Assembly (NCBI GenBank): GCA_023266245.1
Contig: JAHFRO010000049.1
Coordinates: forward strand, 6,328 to 16,347
Length of the DNA: 10,020 nt
Direction of reading: 5' to 3'
Source of the DNA: Betaproteobacteria bacterium
GTDB lineage: Bacteria > Pseudomonadota > Gammaproteobacteria > Burkholderiales > SG8-41
This document shows positions 1 through 6,955 of the stretch, piece by piece. Each line of letters opens with the position of its first letter. The stretch's first letter is position 1. Under the pieces are notes generated by a model. It saw nothing but the letters and a program-made list of their open reading frames with translations. It ran no database searches and was not told where the DNA came from. Position numbers and translations under genes: made by a program.

Positions 1-1722
1 CTGCTCGAGCCGGGACAGGCGTTCCGCTTCGCGGCGCGGGTCAAGGACGCGCGCTCGATCGAGGTGAGCTACCAGATCGCGCCCGGCTATTACCTGTACC
101 GCGACAAGTTCCGCTTCGCCGCGGCGCCGGCGGACGTGAAACTGGGCGCGCCGCGGCTGCCGCCGGGGAAAATGAAGCGCGACGAGTTCTTCGGCGAGGT
201 CGAAACCTACCGCGGCGATCTCAGCATCGTGCTGCCGTTCAGGCTCGACGGCACGAACGTGCCTGCAATCACGCTCACCGCGATCTCGCAAGGTTGCGCC
301 GACATCGGCGTGTGCTATACGCCGCAGGAGCAGAAGGCCGAGCTCAAGCTCGCCGCGCTCGCCACGGGCGCGACGCAGACCGACGCGCCGGTTGCACTGT
401 TCGGCGGCGCCGCCACTGCCGCGGCGGATGACACGCGCATTGCTGCGCTGTTCGCAAGCGGCTTCTGGCTGGTGGTGGCGAGCTTCTTCGGCTTCGGGCT
501 GCTGCTCTCGTTCACGCCGTGCGTGCTGCCGATGGTGCCGATACTCTCCGGCATCATCGTCAGTGGCGGGCACCCGCTCACCAAGGCGCGCGGCTTGCTG
601 CTGTCTTCTGCGTACGTGCTCGGCATGGCGCTCACCTATGCCACCGCCGGCGTTGCTGCCGGGCTCTCCGGAGCGATGTTGTCCGCCGCGCTGCAAAACC
701 CGTGGGTGCTGGGGGGGTTCGCCGCGGTGTTCGTCGCGCTCGCGCTCGCGATGTTCGGTTTCTACGAGCTGCAGCTGCCGGTGGCGCTGCAAAGCAGGAT
801 CGCCGATGCGACCCATCGCTTCCATGGCGGGCACGCGACCGGCGTGTTCGCGATGGGCGTGCTCTCGGCCCTGATCGTCGGGCCGTGCGTGGCGGCGCCG
901 CTCGCCGGCGCGCTGCTCTACATCAGCCAGAGCCGCGATGTCGTGCTGGGCGGCGCGGCGCTGTTCGCCATGGCGCTCGGCATGGGCGCGCCGCTGCTCG
1001 TGGTGGGCGCCTCCGCCGGCGCGCTGATGCCCAAGGCCGGGCCGTGGATGGAAACGGTGAAGCGCTTCTGCGGCGTGCTGCTGCTCGGGGTGGCGATTTA
1101 TCTCGTCTCACCGCTCATCCCCGTCGTGGCGCAGATGCTGGCGTGGGCGGCGCTGCTCATCCTCACCGCGATTTACCTGCACGCCACCGATCCGCTGCCG
1201 GCCAACGCGCACGGCTTCCAGAGGCTCAGCAAGGGTATCGGGGTGATGGCATTGGTGGCCGGCGTCGCGTTCCTGATCGGAGCGCTTTCCGGCAGCCGCG
1301 ACCTGCTGCAGCCGCTCTCGGGGCTGCGCCTGAGCCAGGGCGCGGCGGATTCGGTCGCCACGCCCTTCCAACGGGTCAGCAACCTGGCCGAGCTCGAGGC
1401 GCGCATCGCCGCGACAGCGGGCAGGCCGGTGATGCTCGATTTCTATGCCGACTGGTGCGTTTCGTGCAAGGAGATGGAGCGCTACACCTTCAGCGACGAG
1501 CGGGTCAGGGCCCGGTTTCGCGACATGGTGCTGCTGCAGGCCGACGTGACCGCCAACAACGCCGAGCACGCCGCGCTGCTCAAGGGCTTTCGCCTGTTCG
1601 GCCCGCCCGGCATCATCTTCTTCGATCGCGGCGGGCGCGAGATCCAGGGCCTGCGCGTGATCGGTTTCCAGCCCGCCGACAAGTTCGTGGCGGTGCTGGA
1701 CGAAGTGCTGAGTTTCCGGTGA
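1..1722 (+). CDS. dsbD: Thiol:disulfide interchange protein DsbD (5' partial)
   Basis: DsbD carries electrons from cytoplasmic thioredoxin across the inner membrane to periplasmic disulfide isomerases and cytochrome c maturation factors. The reading frame is open from base 1, so the true start lies upstream; 573 residues are visible, and by comparison with E. coli DsbD only the signal peptide and a few mature residues (about 30) are missing. All three domains and all six redox cysteines are present. The N-terminal alpha domain has GCADIGVC (Cys codons at 295 and 313). The polytopic membrane core has FTPCVLPM (Cys at 520) and VGPCVAAP (Cys at 886). The C-terminal thioredoxin-like domain has ADWCVSCKEME (Cys at 1456 and 1465). 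The stop codon TGA (1720-1722) overlaps the GTG start of the next gene, so the two are probably translationally coupled. Identification is firm; only the N-terminus is unseen. Confidence 0.96.
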   Translation: MLEPGQAFRFAARVKDARSIEVSYQIAPGYYLYRDKFRFAAAPADVKLGAPRLPPGKMKRDEFFGEVETYRGDLSIVLPFRLDGTNVPAITLTAISQGCADIGVCYTPQEQKAELKLAALATGATQTDAPVALFGGAATAAADDTRIAALFASGFWLVVASFFGFGLLLSFTPCVLPMVPILSGIIVSGGHPLTKARGLLLSSAYVLGMALTYATAGVAAGLSGAMLSAALQNPWVLGGFAAVFVALALAMFGFYELQLPVALQSRIADATHRFHGGHATGVFAMGVLSALIVGPCVAAPLAGALLYISQSRDVVLGGAALFAMALGMGAPLLVVGASAGALMPKAGPWMETVKRFCGVLLLGVAIYLVSPLIPVVAQMLAWAALLILTAIYLHATDPLPANAHGFQRLSKGIGVMALVAGVAFLIGALSGSRDLLQPLSGLRLSQGAADSVATPFQRVSNLAELEARIAATAGRPVMLDFYADWCVSCKEMERYTFSDERVRARFRDMVLLQADVTANNAEHAALLKGFRLFGPPGIIFFDRGGREIQGLRVIGFQPADKFVAVLDEVLSFR

Positions 1723-2267
1723 GGAAAGCGCGCGCCATCGCGCTGTTCGCCGTGGTGGCGATCGTTTCCGCCGCCGCCGGCTATGCCTTCAACCTGTGGT
1801 CGCGGAGCGGCGGCGCCGATCAGGCGCAGGCCGGCAATCCCAAGGCGGCCGCCGCGGCGATGTTCGCCGCCCGGCTCACCGACCTGCAGGGCGGCGTCCA
1901 GACGCTCGAGCAGTGGCGCGGCCGCGTGCTGGTGGTCAACTTCTGGGCCACCTGGTGCAGCCCTTGCCGTGAGGAGATCCCCCTATTCGTCAGGATGCAG
2001 GAGCGCTACCGCGCCCAGGGCCTGCAGTTTGTCGGCATCGCCATCGACCGGCCGGACCAGGTGGCCGAGTTCGCCCGCGAGTTCCGTATCAACTACCCGG
2101 TGCTGCTGGGCGGGCTGGAGACCATGGAACTGCTGCGACTATCCGGCTACCGCGCCGGGGTCTTGCCCTACACCTTGGTGATCGACCGTGCCGGCAACAT
2201 CGCCAGCCACGAGATCGGTGGCCTCAAGGAGGCGCGATTGGATAGCATTATCCGCCCTCTGCTTTGA
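1719..2267 (+). CDS. TlpA-like membrane-anchored thioredoxin-fold protein
   Basis: This 182-residue protein belongs to the TlpA/ResA type of periplasmic thioredoxin-fold reductases (AhpC-TSA/Redoxin fold). An uncleaved signal anchor covers about residues 5-27 (hydrophobic ALFAVVAIVSAAAGYAF after an R/K-rich start). A thioredoxin domain follows from about residue 48, with the active site WCSPC (C80, C83) inside VVNFWATWCSPCREEIP and the conserved cis-proline at P150 (GVLPYTLVID). The start is taken as GTG at 1719 because it places the positively charged end directly before the anchor and overlaps the dsbD stop by 4 bases (GTGA); I see no strong Shine-Dalgarno site, consistent with coupling to dsbD. 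The adjacent DsbD is the obvious electron donor. The physiological partner (cytochrome c maturation or general disulfide reduction) cannot be told from sequence. The same frame stays open upstream inside dsbD, but that part is a shadow. Confidence 0.9.
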   Translation: MRKARAIALFAVVAIVSAAAGYAFNLWSRSGGADQAQAGNPKAAAAAMFAARLTDLQGGVQTLEQWRGRVLVVNFWATWCSPCREEIPLFVRMQERYRAQGLQFVGIAIDRPDQVAEFAREFRINYPVLLGGLETMELLRLSGYRAGVLPYTLVIDRAGNIASHEIGGLKEARLDSIIRPLL

Positions 2268-2351
2268 CCGCATCCTCCCCTAACTCGCGCTCAAAATCGC
2301 TCAATTTCGTCGAAAAGTCAGAGTAAGGGCTAACTTGAATCACGTCCTCCT

Positions 2352-2425
2352 GACCCTGGGAACAGGCTAAACCGGCTGCTGAGGCAGTCTTTTGGCGGGG
2401 GAGGCTACTGCCAGAGAGCAGGGTC
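2352..2425. repeat. Extended imperfect inverted repeat / possible structured RNA
   Basis: Two perfect arm segments nest around an 18-base loop. GGCAGT (2383-2388) pairs with ACTGCC (2407-2412), and CTGCT (2376-2380) pairs with AGCAG (2417-2421), separated by unpaired GA on one side and AGAG on the other. GACC (2352-2355) could also pair with GGTC (2422-2425). No T-run follows, so it is not an intrinsic terminator in the + direction. The loop is G-rich. It could be a transcribed leader structure, a small RNA or the scar of a mobile element; the sequence alone does not decide. Only the inverted symmetry is directly seen. Confidence 0.5.
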
Positions 2426-2472
2426 CAAACGACACTGATTTTGCGGGGATTTTTAGCGATTTCTGCGCCAAC

Positions 2473-2500
2473 TTCGCCAAATTACTGGACAAAATACATT
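2473..2500 (+). promoter_or_regulatory. Possible weak sigma70-type promoter for aroQ-accB-accC
   Basis: In the most AT-rich part of the gap, TACATT (2495-2500) resembles a -10 box (4 of 6 to TATAAT), and TTCGCC (2473-2478) lies 16 bases upstream with a poor match to TTGACA (3 of 6). The position, about 90 bases before the aroQ start, is sensible, but the match is weak and this is only a candidate. Confidence 0.22.
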
Positions 2501-2560
2501 AATTTGCGGTAACTTGCCGACTTCGTGCAGCATCCACGGTTTGCCCGGTTTCGGCTGGCA

Positions 2561-2587
2561 CTGACCGTGAACAATCTCACGGTTCAG
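2561..2587 (+). promoter_or_regulatory. Hairpin abutting the aroQ start codon
   Basis: ACCGTGA (2564-2570) is the exact reverse complement of TCACGGT (2577-2583), with a 6-base loop. The stem extends outward by CTG (2561-2563) with CAG (2585-2587) around one bulged T (2584), giving 10 base pairs. It ends one base before the aroQ ATG at 2589 and occupies the space where a Shine-Dalgarno site should be; no good one is visible. It could control aroQ translation or be a protein-binding operator. The structure is seen; the role is inferred. Confidence 0.45.
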
Positions 2588-2588
2588 C

Positions 2589-3041
2589 ATGGCCGGCGCC
2601 AAACACATCCTGGTCATCAACGGCCCCAACCTCAATCTTCTGGGATCGCGCGAAACCGAGTTCTACGGTAAGGACACCCTGGAGGCGATCAACGCCCGGC
2701 TTGCCAAACGCGCCGGGGAAGGAGGGGCGCGGCTCGCCACCTACCAGAGCAATTCCGAAGCCGAGCTGGTGGAGCGCATCCAGCAGGCGCGCAGGGAGGG
2801 GGTGGACTTCATCCTCATCAACCCGGCGGCTTACACCCATACCAGCGTGGCGATGCGCGATGCGCTGGCGGCGGTGGGCATCCCCTTCGTCGAAGTGCAC
2901 CTGTCCAACGTGTTCGCGCGCGAATCCTTCCGCCGCGAATCGTATTTCACCGACATCGCAGTCGGCATCATCAGCGGGCTCGGCGCCAGTGGCTACGAAC
3001 TCGCCCTGGAGTTCGCGCTGCAGTACTCGGGGAAGCGCTGA
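2589..3041 (+). CDS. aroQ: 3-dehydroquinate dehydratase, type II
   Basis: AroQ converts 3-dehydroquinate to 3-dehydroshikimate, the third step of the shikimate pathway to aromatic amino acids, and acts in the cytoplasm as a dodecamer in this family. The 150-residue product has the usual type II length and signatures: NGPNLNLLGSRETEFYG (residues 11-27, with the active-site loop Arg21 and Tyr26), NPAAYTHTSVAMRDA (78-92) and EVHLSNVFARESFR (102-115, with catalytic His104). The ATG at 2589 gives the standard family N-terminus, but no Shine-Dalgarno site is visible; a 10-bp hairpin lies in its place. The stop is one base before accB, so aroQ and accB are surely co-transcribed. The aroQ-accB-accC order is common in proteobacteria. 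Confidence 0.96.
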   Translation: MAGAKHILVINGPNLNLLGSRETEFYGKDTLEAINARLAKRAGEGGARLATYQSNSEAELVERIQQARREGVDFILINPAAYTHTSVAMRDALAAVGIPFVEVHLSNVFARESFRRESYFTDIAVGIISGLGASGYELALEFALQYSGKR

Positions 3042-3042
3042 C

Positions 3043-3507
3043 ATGGACCTACGCAAGCTCAAGACGCTGATCGATCTGGTGCAGCAGTCGGGGATCGCGG
3101 AACTCGAGATCACCGAAGGCGAAGAGAAAGTGCGCATCAGCCGGGGCGTGCCGGCGGGGACGCCCCACGCGGCGCCCGCTCCCCAGGTGGTGACGCTGCC
3201 ATCGGCGGGGCCGGCGTCGGCCGCTCCGGCTAAGCCGGCCGCTTCTGCGGAAGGCGAGGCGGCGCTGCCCGAAGGGCACGTCATCCGCTCGCCCATGGTC
3301 GGCACCTTCTATCGTACCTCCGCCCCCGGAGCCAAGCCGTTCGTCGAAGTAGGGCAGGCGGTCAAGACGGGCGACACCCTGTGCATCATCGAGGCGATGA
3401 AGCTCCTGAACGAGATCGAAGCCGACCAGGAGGGTGTGATCAAGGCGATCCTGCTGGAGAACGGCCAGCCGGTGGAATACGGCGAGCCGCTGTTCATCCT
3501 CGGGTGA
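3043..3507 (+). CDS. accB: Biotin carboxyl carrier protein of acetyl-CoA carboxylase (BCCP)
   Basis: AccB carries the biotin arm that moves CO2 from biotin carboxylase (AccC) to the carboxyltransferase, in the first committed step of fatty acid synthesis. The product is 154 residues, close to E. coli AccB (156). The N-terminal segment (MDLRKLKTLIDLVQQSGIAE) is typical of BCCP. An Ala/Pro-rich linker spans about residues 37-75. The C-terminal biotinyl domain contains the EAMKLLNEIEAD signature, with Lys120 as the biotin acceptor, and the 'thumb'-type segment TSAPGAKPF (92-100) seen in bacterial AccB. ATG at 3043 follows the aroQ stop by one base and has a good Shine-Dalgarno stretch, GGGGAA (3029-3034). 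A palindromic repeat begins 9 bases after the stop and separates accB from accC, which are usually much closer. Confidence 0.97.
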   Translation: MDLRKLKTLIDLVQQSGIAELEITEGEEKVRISRGVPAGTPHAAPAPQVVTLPSAGPASAAPAKPAASAEGEAALPEGHVIRSPMVGTFYRTSAPGAKPFVEVGQAVKTGDTLCIIEAMKLLNEIEADQEGVIKAILLENGQPVEYGEPLFILG

Positions 3508-3515
3508 AGACGCTG

Positions 3516-3655
3516 ACCACAGAGGCACGGAGACACAGAGTTTCTCGGTTGGCTTACGAACTCCTGAGCAGTCGCACCGCGTTCAATGGCTTCGTTTCCG
3601 TCGAACCGGGTTTCCTGCAAGTGGGTATCACTCCGTGCCTCTGTGTCTCTGTGGT
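3516..3655. repeat. CACAGAG-type palindromic repeat, copy 1 (accB/accC gap)
   Basis: A 140-bp element begins with ACCACAGAGGCACGGAG (3516-3532) and ends with its near reverse complement (arm up to GTGGT at 3651-3655). As RNA, the outer 17 positions of the arms can pair fully with two G-U wobbles, and pairing continues past two A-C mismatches. The middle (about 3541-3630) is unlike the other copies. No transposase or target-site duplication is visible. It fills almost the whole accB-accC gap and ends 5 bases before the accC ATG. It behaves like a MITE- or REP-like repeat; I cannot assign a named family. Confidence 0.85.
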
Positions 3656-3657
3656 GA
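3653..3657 (+). promoter_or_regulatory. accC ribosome-binding-like site inside the repeat arm
   Basis: The only purine-rich sequence near the accC start is GGTGA (3653-3657), the outer tip of the repeat's right arm plus two flanking bases. It matches the 3' half of the ideal AAGGAGGTGA site and leaves 3 bases before ATG, a workable alignment. In the folded repeat its GGT would be paired with the ACC of the left arm. Confidence 0.4.
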
Positions 3658-3660
3658 AAC

Positions 3661-5016
<1,356 letters not shown>

Positions 5017-5021
5017 TACCG

Positions 5022-5104
5022 CAGGATTCGGGATACGGGATACGGAAATTCACGCCACACAAACCTGATACCCCTGAATCCTGATTCCTGAATCCCGAAT
5101 CCTG
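5022..5104. repeat. GGATTCGGGAT-type palindromic repeat (accC/prmA gap)
   Basis: CAGGATTCGGGAT (5022-5034) is repeated exactly as its reverse complement at 5092-5104, enclosing a roughly 57-bp centre. Both arms consist of degenerate short units (GGATTC, GGGATAC, and GAATCC on the other side). It starts 5 bases after the accC stop and ends 6 bases before the prmA ATG. The sequence is unrelated to the CACAGAG repeats in this window, so it is a second repeat family. The stem would be stable as RNA but has no T-run, so termination is not implied. Confidence 0.8.
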
Positions 5105-5110
5105 TCTTGC

Positions 5111-5998
5111 ATGCCCTGGCTTTCTATTTCGGTCGAGGTCGAGGAGTGTTTCGTCGAGGCATTGAGCGAAGCACTGCTCGAGGCCGGCGCGGCGAGCGTG
5201 GATGTGGTGGACGCCGACGCCGGCTCCCCGGCTGAACAGGCGGTGTTCGCCGAGCCCGGTGCCGGGGCGCCGCGCGTTTGGCAACGCAGCCCGGTGAGCG
5301 CGCTCATCGCGGAGGACGCCGACCCCGCGGCGCTCCTTGCTGCGGCATGCGCGCGCATCCATATCGCGCCGCCGCCGCACTGCGTGCGGCGCGTCGCCGA
5401 GCTGGACTGGGTGCGCGCCACGCAGGCCCAGTTCGCTCCCATCCGGATTTCGCCGCGGCTGTGGATCGTGCCGAGCTGGCACGGCGCGCCCGATCCGGGG
5501 GCGGTCAACATCGTGCTCGATCCCGGCCTCGCGTTCGGCACCGGCAACCATCCCACCACGCGCCTCGCCCTACGCTGGCTGGAGCGCGTGATAGCCGGCG
5601 GCGAGTCGGTGCTCGATTACGGCTGCGGTTCCGGCATCCTCGCCATCGCCGCGCTGAAACTCGGGGCGGCGCGGGCGACGGGTGTCGACGTCGATGATCA
5701 GGCGCTGCTTGCGGCGCAACGCAATGCTATGCAAAATCAGGTTGACGCAATCTTTCACAACGCTGCCGAAACGATCCGGCAACCGGCACAGATCGTGGTC
5801 GCGAACATCCTCGCCCATCCGCTCATCGTGCTCGCACCCCTGCTCGCGCGGTTTACTGCGCCGGGCGGGCGGCTCGCGCTGGCGGGCCTGCTCGCGGTAC
5901 AGGCCGGCGAGGTGTGCGCCGCATACCGCAATGGGTTCGACATGCGCGCTGACGAGGAGGACGAAGGCTGGGTGCTACTCAGCGGCGTCAGGCGATGA
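5111..5998 (+). CDS. prmA: Ribosomal protein L11 methyltransferase
   Basis: PrmA trimethylates lysines and the N-terminal amine of ribosomal protein L11 using S-adenosylmethionine, in the cytoplasm. The product is 295 residues, the typical family length (E. coli 293). The N-terminal L11-recognition domain begins with the characteristic MPWLSISVEVEE and has ALLEAGAASVDVVDADAG at 21-38. The methyltransferase domain has LDPGLAFGTGNHPTTRLALRWLE (136-158), SAM motif I VLDYGCGSGILAIAALKLGA (167-186), the acidic GVDVDDQAL (191-199) and VVANILAHPLIVLAPLL (229-245). ATG at 5111 gives the standard N-terminus, yet no Shine-Dalgarno site is visible: the 80 bases upstream are a palindromic repeat. prmA next to accC is a common proteobacterial arrangement. 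A DUF3426 gene follows after 36 bases. Confidence 0.97.
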   Translation: MPWLSISVEVEECFVEALSEALLEAGAASVDVVDADAGSPAEQAVFAEPGAGAPRVWQRSPVSALIAEDADPAALLAAACARIHIAPPPHCVRRVAELDWVRATQAQFAPIRISPRLWIVPSWHGAPDPGAVNIVLDPGLAFGTGNHPTTRLALRWLERVIAGGESVLDYGCGSGILAIAALKLGAARATGVDVDDQALLAAQRNAMQNQVDAIFHNAAETIRQPAQIVVANILAHPLIVLAPLLARFTAPGGRLALAGLLAVQAGEVCAAYRNGFDMRADEEDEGWVLLSGVRR

Positions 5999-6022
5999 CG
6001 CCGATTCGGTACCGGAAGTGAT

Positions 6023-6026
6023 GAGG
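6023..6026 (+). promoter_or_regulatory. Shine-Dalgarno site fixing the DUF3426 gene start
   Basis: GAGG at 6023-6026 lies 8 bases before ATG 6035. This favours 6035 over the in-frame GTG at 6026, which overlaps the site, and over ATG 6041, which is 14 bases away. Confidence 0.6.
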
Positions 6027-6034
6027 TGCTCATC

Positions 6035-6898
6035 ATGACTATGGTGGCCAAGTGTCCTTCATGCGGTACGCTGTTCCGCGTCACGCCGCAGCAGCTGCAG
6101 GCGCATCATGGGCAGGTGCGGTGCGGCCTCTGCATGACGGTGTTCGACGGTTTCAAGGCGCTCGCCACGCTGCCGGACCCGGTGCCGCTCGAGTCGGCGC
6201 CGGCTGCCGCACCGCAGGCGACCGGCGCGCAGGAGGCGCCGGCGTTCCAACTCGAGCCGCTCGAGCCTGCGGCGTCGGCGGCAGCGCCGGAACCTGCGGC
6301 CCTCGCGCGCGCGGCCGAAACCCGGGACGAAGAGAAGGACTTCGGTCCCGCGCCGGAGCAGCTCTCGCTCGACGATCAGCTGTTTCTCGAGCAGGCGCGC
6401 GCGAGAAGCAGTAGTGCCCGGGTGTGGGCGGTGGGCAGCGCGCTGCTGGTGTTCGCACTCGCGGGACAAGCCGCCTATTTTTATCGCTCCGATCTCGCCA
6501 CGCAGTATCCCGGGCTGAGACCCTATCTCGCCCAGTTGTGCGACCTGCTTCAGTGCACGGTATCGCTGCCGCAGCGCCCCAGGCTGATCGCGATCGAAGC
6601 CTCCGACCTGCAGGTGAACGATCCGGCGCAGCCGTCCGTGATCCAGCTCACCGCGACGTTGCGCAACCACGCCGGCTACGATCTCGCTTACCCCGCGCTC
6701 GACCTGGTGCTCACCAGCAGCAAGGAACACACGCTCGCGCGGCGCATCTTCCTGCCGGCGGAGTACCTGGAGCGCGGCAGGGATGTTAAAGCGGGCATTC
6801 CCGCCAACGCCGAAATCACTGTCCGGCTCGATCTCGACACGGGCGATCTCAATCCCGCCGGCTTCCGGCTCGACCTGCTGCCCGCGCCGGATTCCTGA
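6035..6898 (+). CDS. Zinc-ribbon / DUF3426 membrane protein
   Basis: This is a 287-residue protein of unknown function with three recognisable parts. Residues 4-36 form an MJ0042-type zinc ribbon, CPSC (C7, C10) and CGLC (C30, C33), with the usual FRV...GQVRCGLC pattern. Residues 40-125 are a low-complexity Ala/Pro/Glu-rich linker. A single hydrophobic segment at about 130-150 (WAVGSALLVFALAGQAAYFY) is the likely membrane span. The rest (about 151-287) matches the DUF3426 type, with the LCDLLQCTVSLPQ segment followed by beta-rich sequence including an LTATLRNHAGYDLAYP stretch. The topology implied is a cytoplasmic zinc ribbon and a periplasmic DUF3426 domain. Proteins of this kind are commonly encoded right after prmA in betaproteobacteria. 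The substrate or partner is not known to me. A strong terminator follows 6 bases after the stop. Confidence 0.88.
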   Translation: MTMVAKCPSCGTLFRVTPQQLQAHHGQVRCGLCMTVFDGFKALATLPDPVPLESAPAAAPQATGAQEAPAFQLEPLEPAASAAAPEPAALARAAETRDEEKDFGPAPEQLSLDDQLFLEQARARSSSARVWAVGSALLVFALAGQAAYFYRSDLATQYPGLRPYLAQLCDLLQCTVSLPQRPRLIAIEASDLQVNDPAQPSVIQLTATLRNHAGYDLAYPALDLVLTSSKEHTLARRIFLPAEYLERGRDVKAGIPANAEITVRLDLDTGDLNPAGFRLDLLPAPDS

Positions 6899-6904
6899 GG
6901 ACAG

Positions 6905-6946
6905 AGGGGTGATGCCGGAATGCCGGCTTCACCCCTTTTTGTTTTT
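6905..6946 (+). terminator. Strong intrinsic terminator before gcvT
   Basis: GGGGTGA (6906-6912) pairs with TCACCCC (6929-6935), with A6905-T6936 outside. After a T/T mismatch, GCCGG (6914-6918) pairs with CCGGC (6923-6927) around the loop AATG. A T-rich tail (TTTTTGTTTTT, 6936-6946) follows. This should end the transcript that carries prmA and the DUF3426 gene. It stops only 9 bases before the gcvT ATG. Confidence 0.92.
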
Positions 6947-6955
6947 GGCGATCAG

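Larger units (their letters stand above)
2268..2588. other. Long intergenic region before aroQ, no convincing gene
   Basis: About 320 bases separate the TlpA-like gene from aroQ. The stretch looks clearly more AT-rich than the genes around it, especially 2440-2515 (by eye, not counted). I find no + strand ORF with a plausible start and product. It holds an extended inverted repeat at 2352-2425, a possible weak promoter at 2473-2500 and a hairpin at 2561-2587, listed separately. Its length and position suggest that aroQ-accB-accC starts a new transcription unit here. A short open frame on the - strand across 2453-2635 has no recognisable features. Confidence 0.6.

Noticed and set aside
519..1718. 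Upstream extension of the TlpA-like reading frame
   Set aside because: The frame is open but lies inside dsbD, and its Arg/Ala-rich translation is not protein-like; the signal anchor starts right after GTG 1719.
2268..2588. Integron attC-like site
   Set aside because: I saw asymmetric bulges in the inverted repeat but no matching RYYYAAC/GTTRRRY core pair and no cassette gene.
2453..2635. 60-residue - strand ORF in the tlpA-aroQ gap
   Set aside because: It overlaps the aroQ start in antisense and shows no recognisable family motif, so it is not called as a gene.
2577..3305. 242-residue open frame on the - strand
   Set aside because: Antisense to aroQ and accB, with no recognisable domain; a shadow.
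3516..3655. Complete insertion sequence in the accB/accC gap
   Set aside because: The 140 bp between the arm ends cannot encode a transposase and no target duplication is seen; at most it is a non-autonomous element.
6920..6955. In-frame upstream ATG for gcvT
   Set aside because: It lies in the loop of the terminator hairpin and would add 12 residues unlike GcvT N-termini.
6780..6955. Glycine riboswitch upstream of gcvT
   Set aside because: I looked because such riboswitches often precede gcv operons, but the region is coding sequence up to 6898 followed only by the terminator; there is no room for an aptamer.
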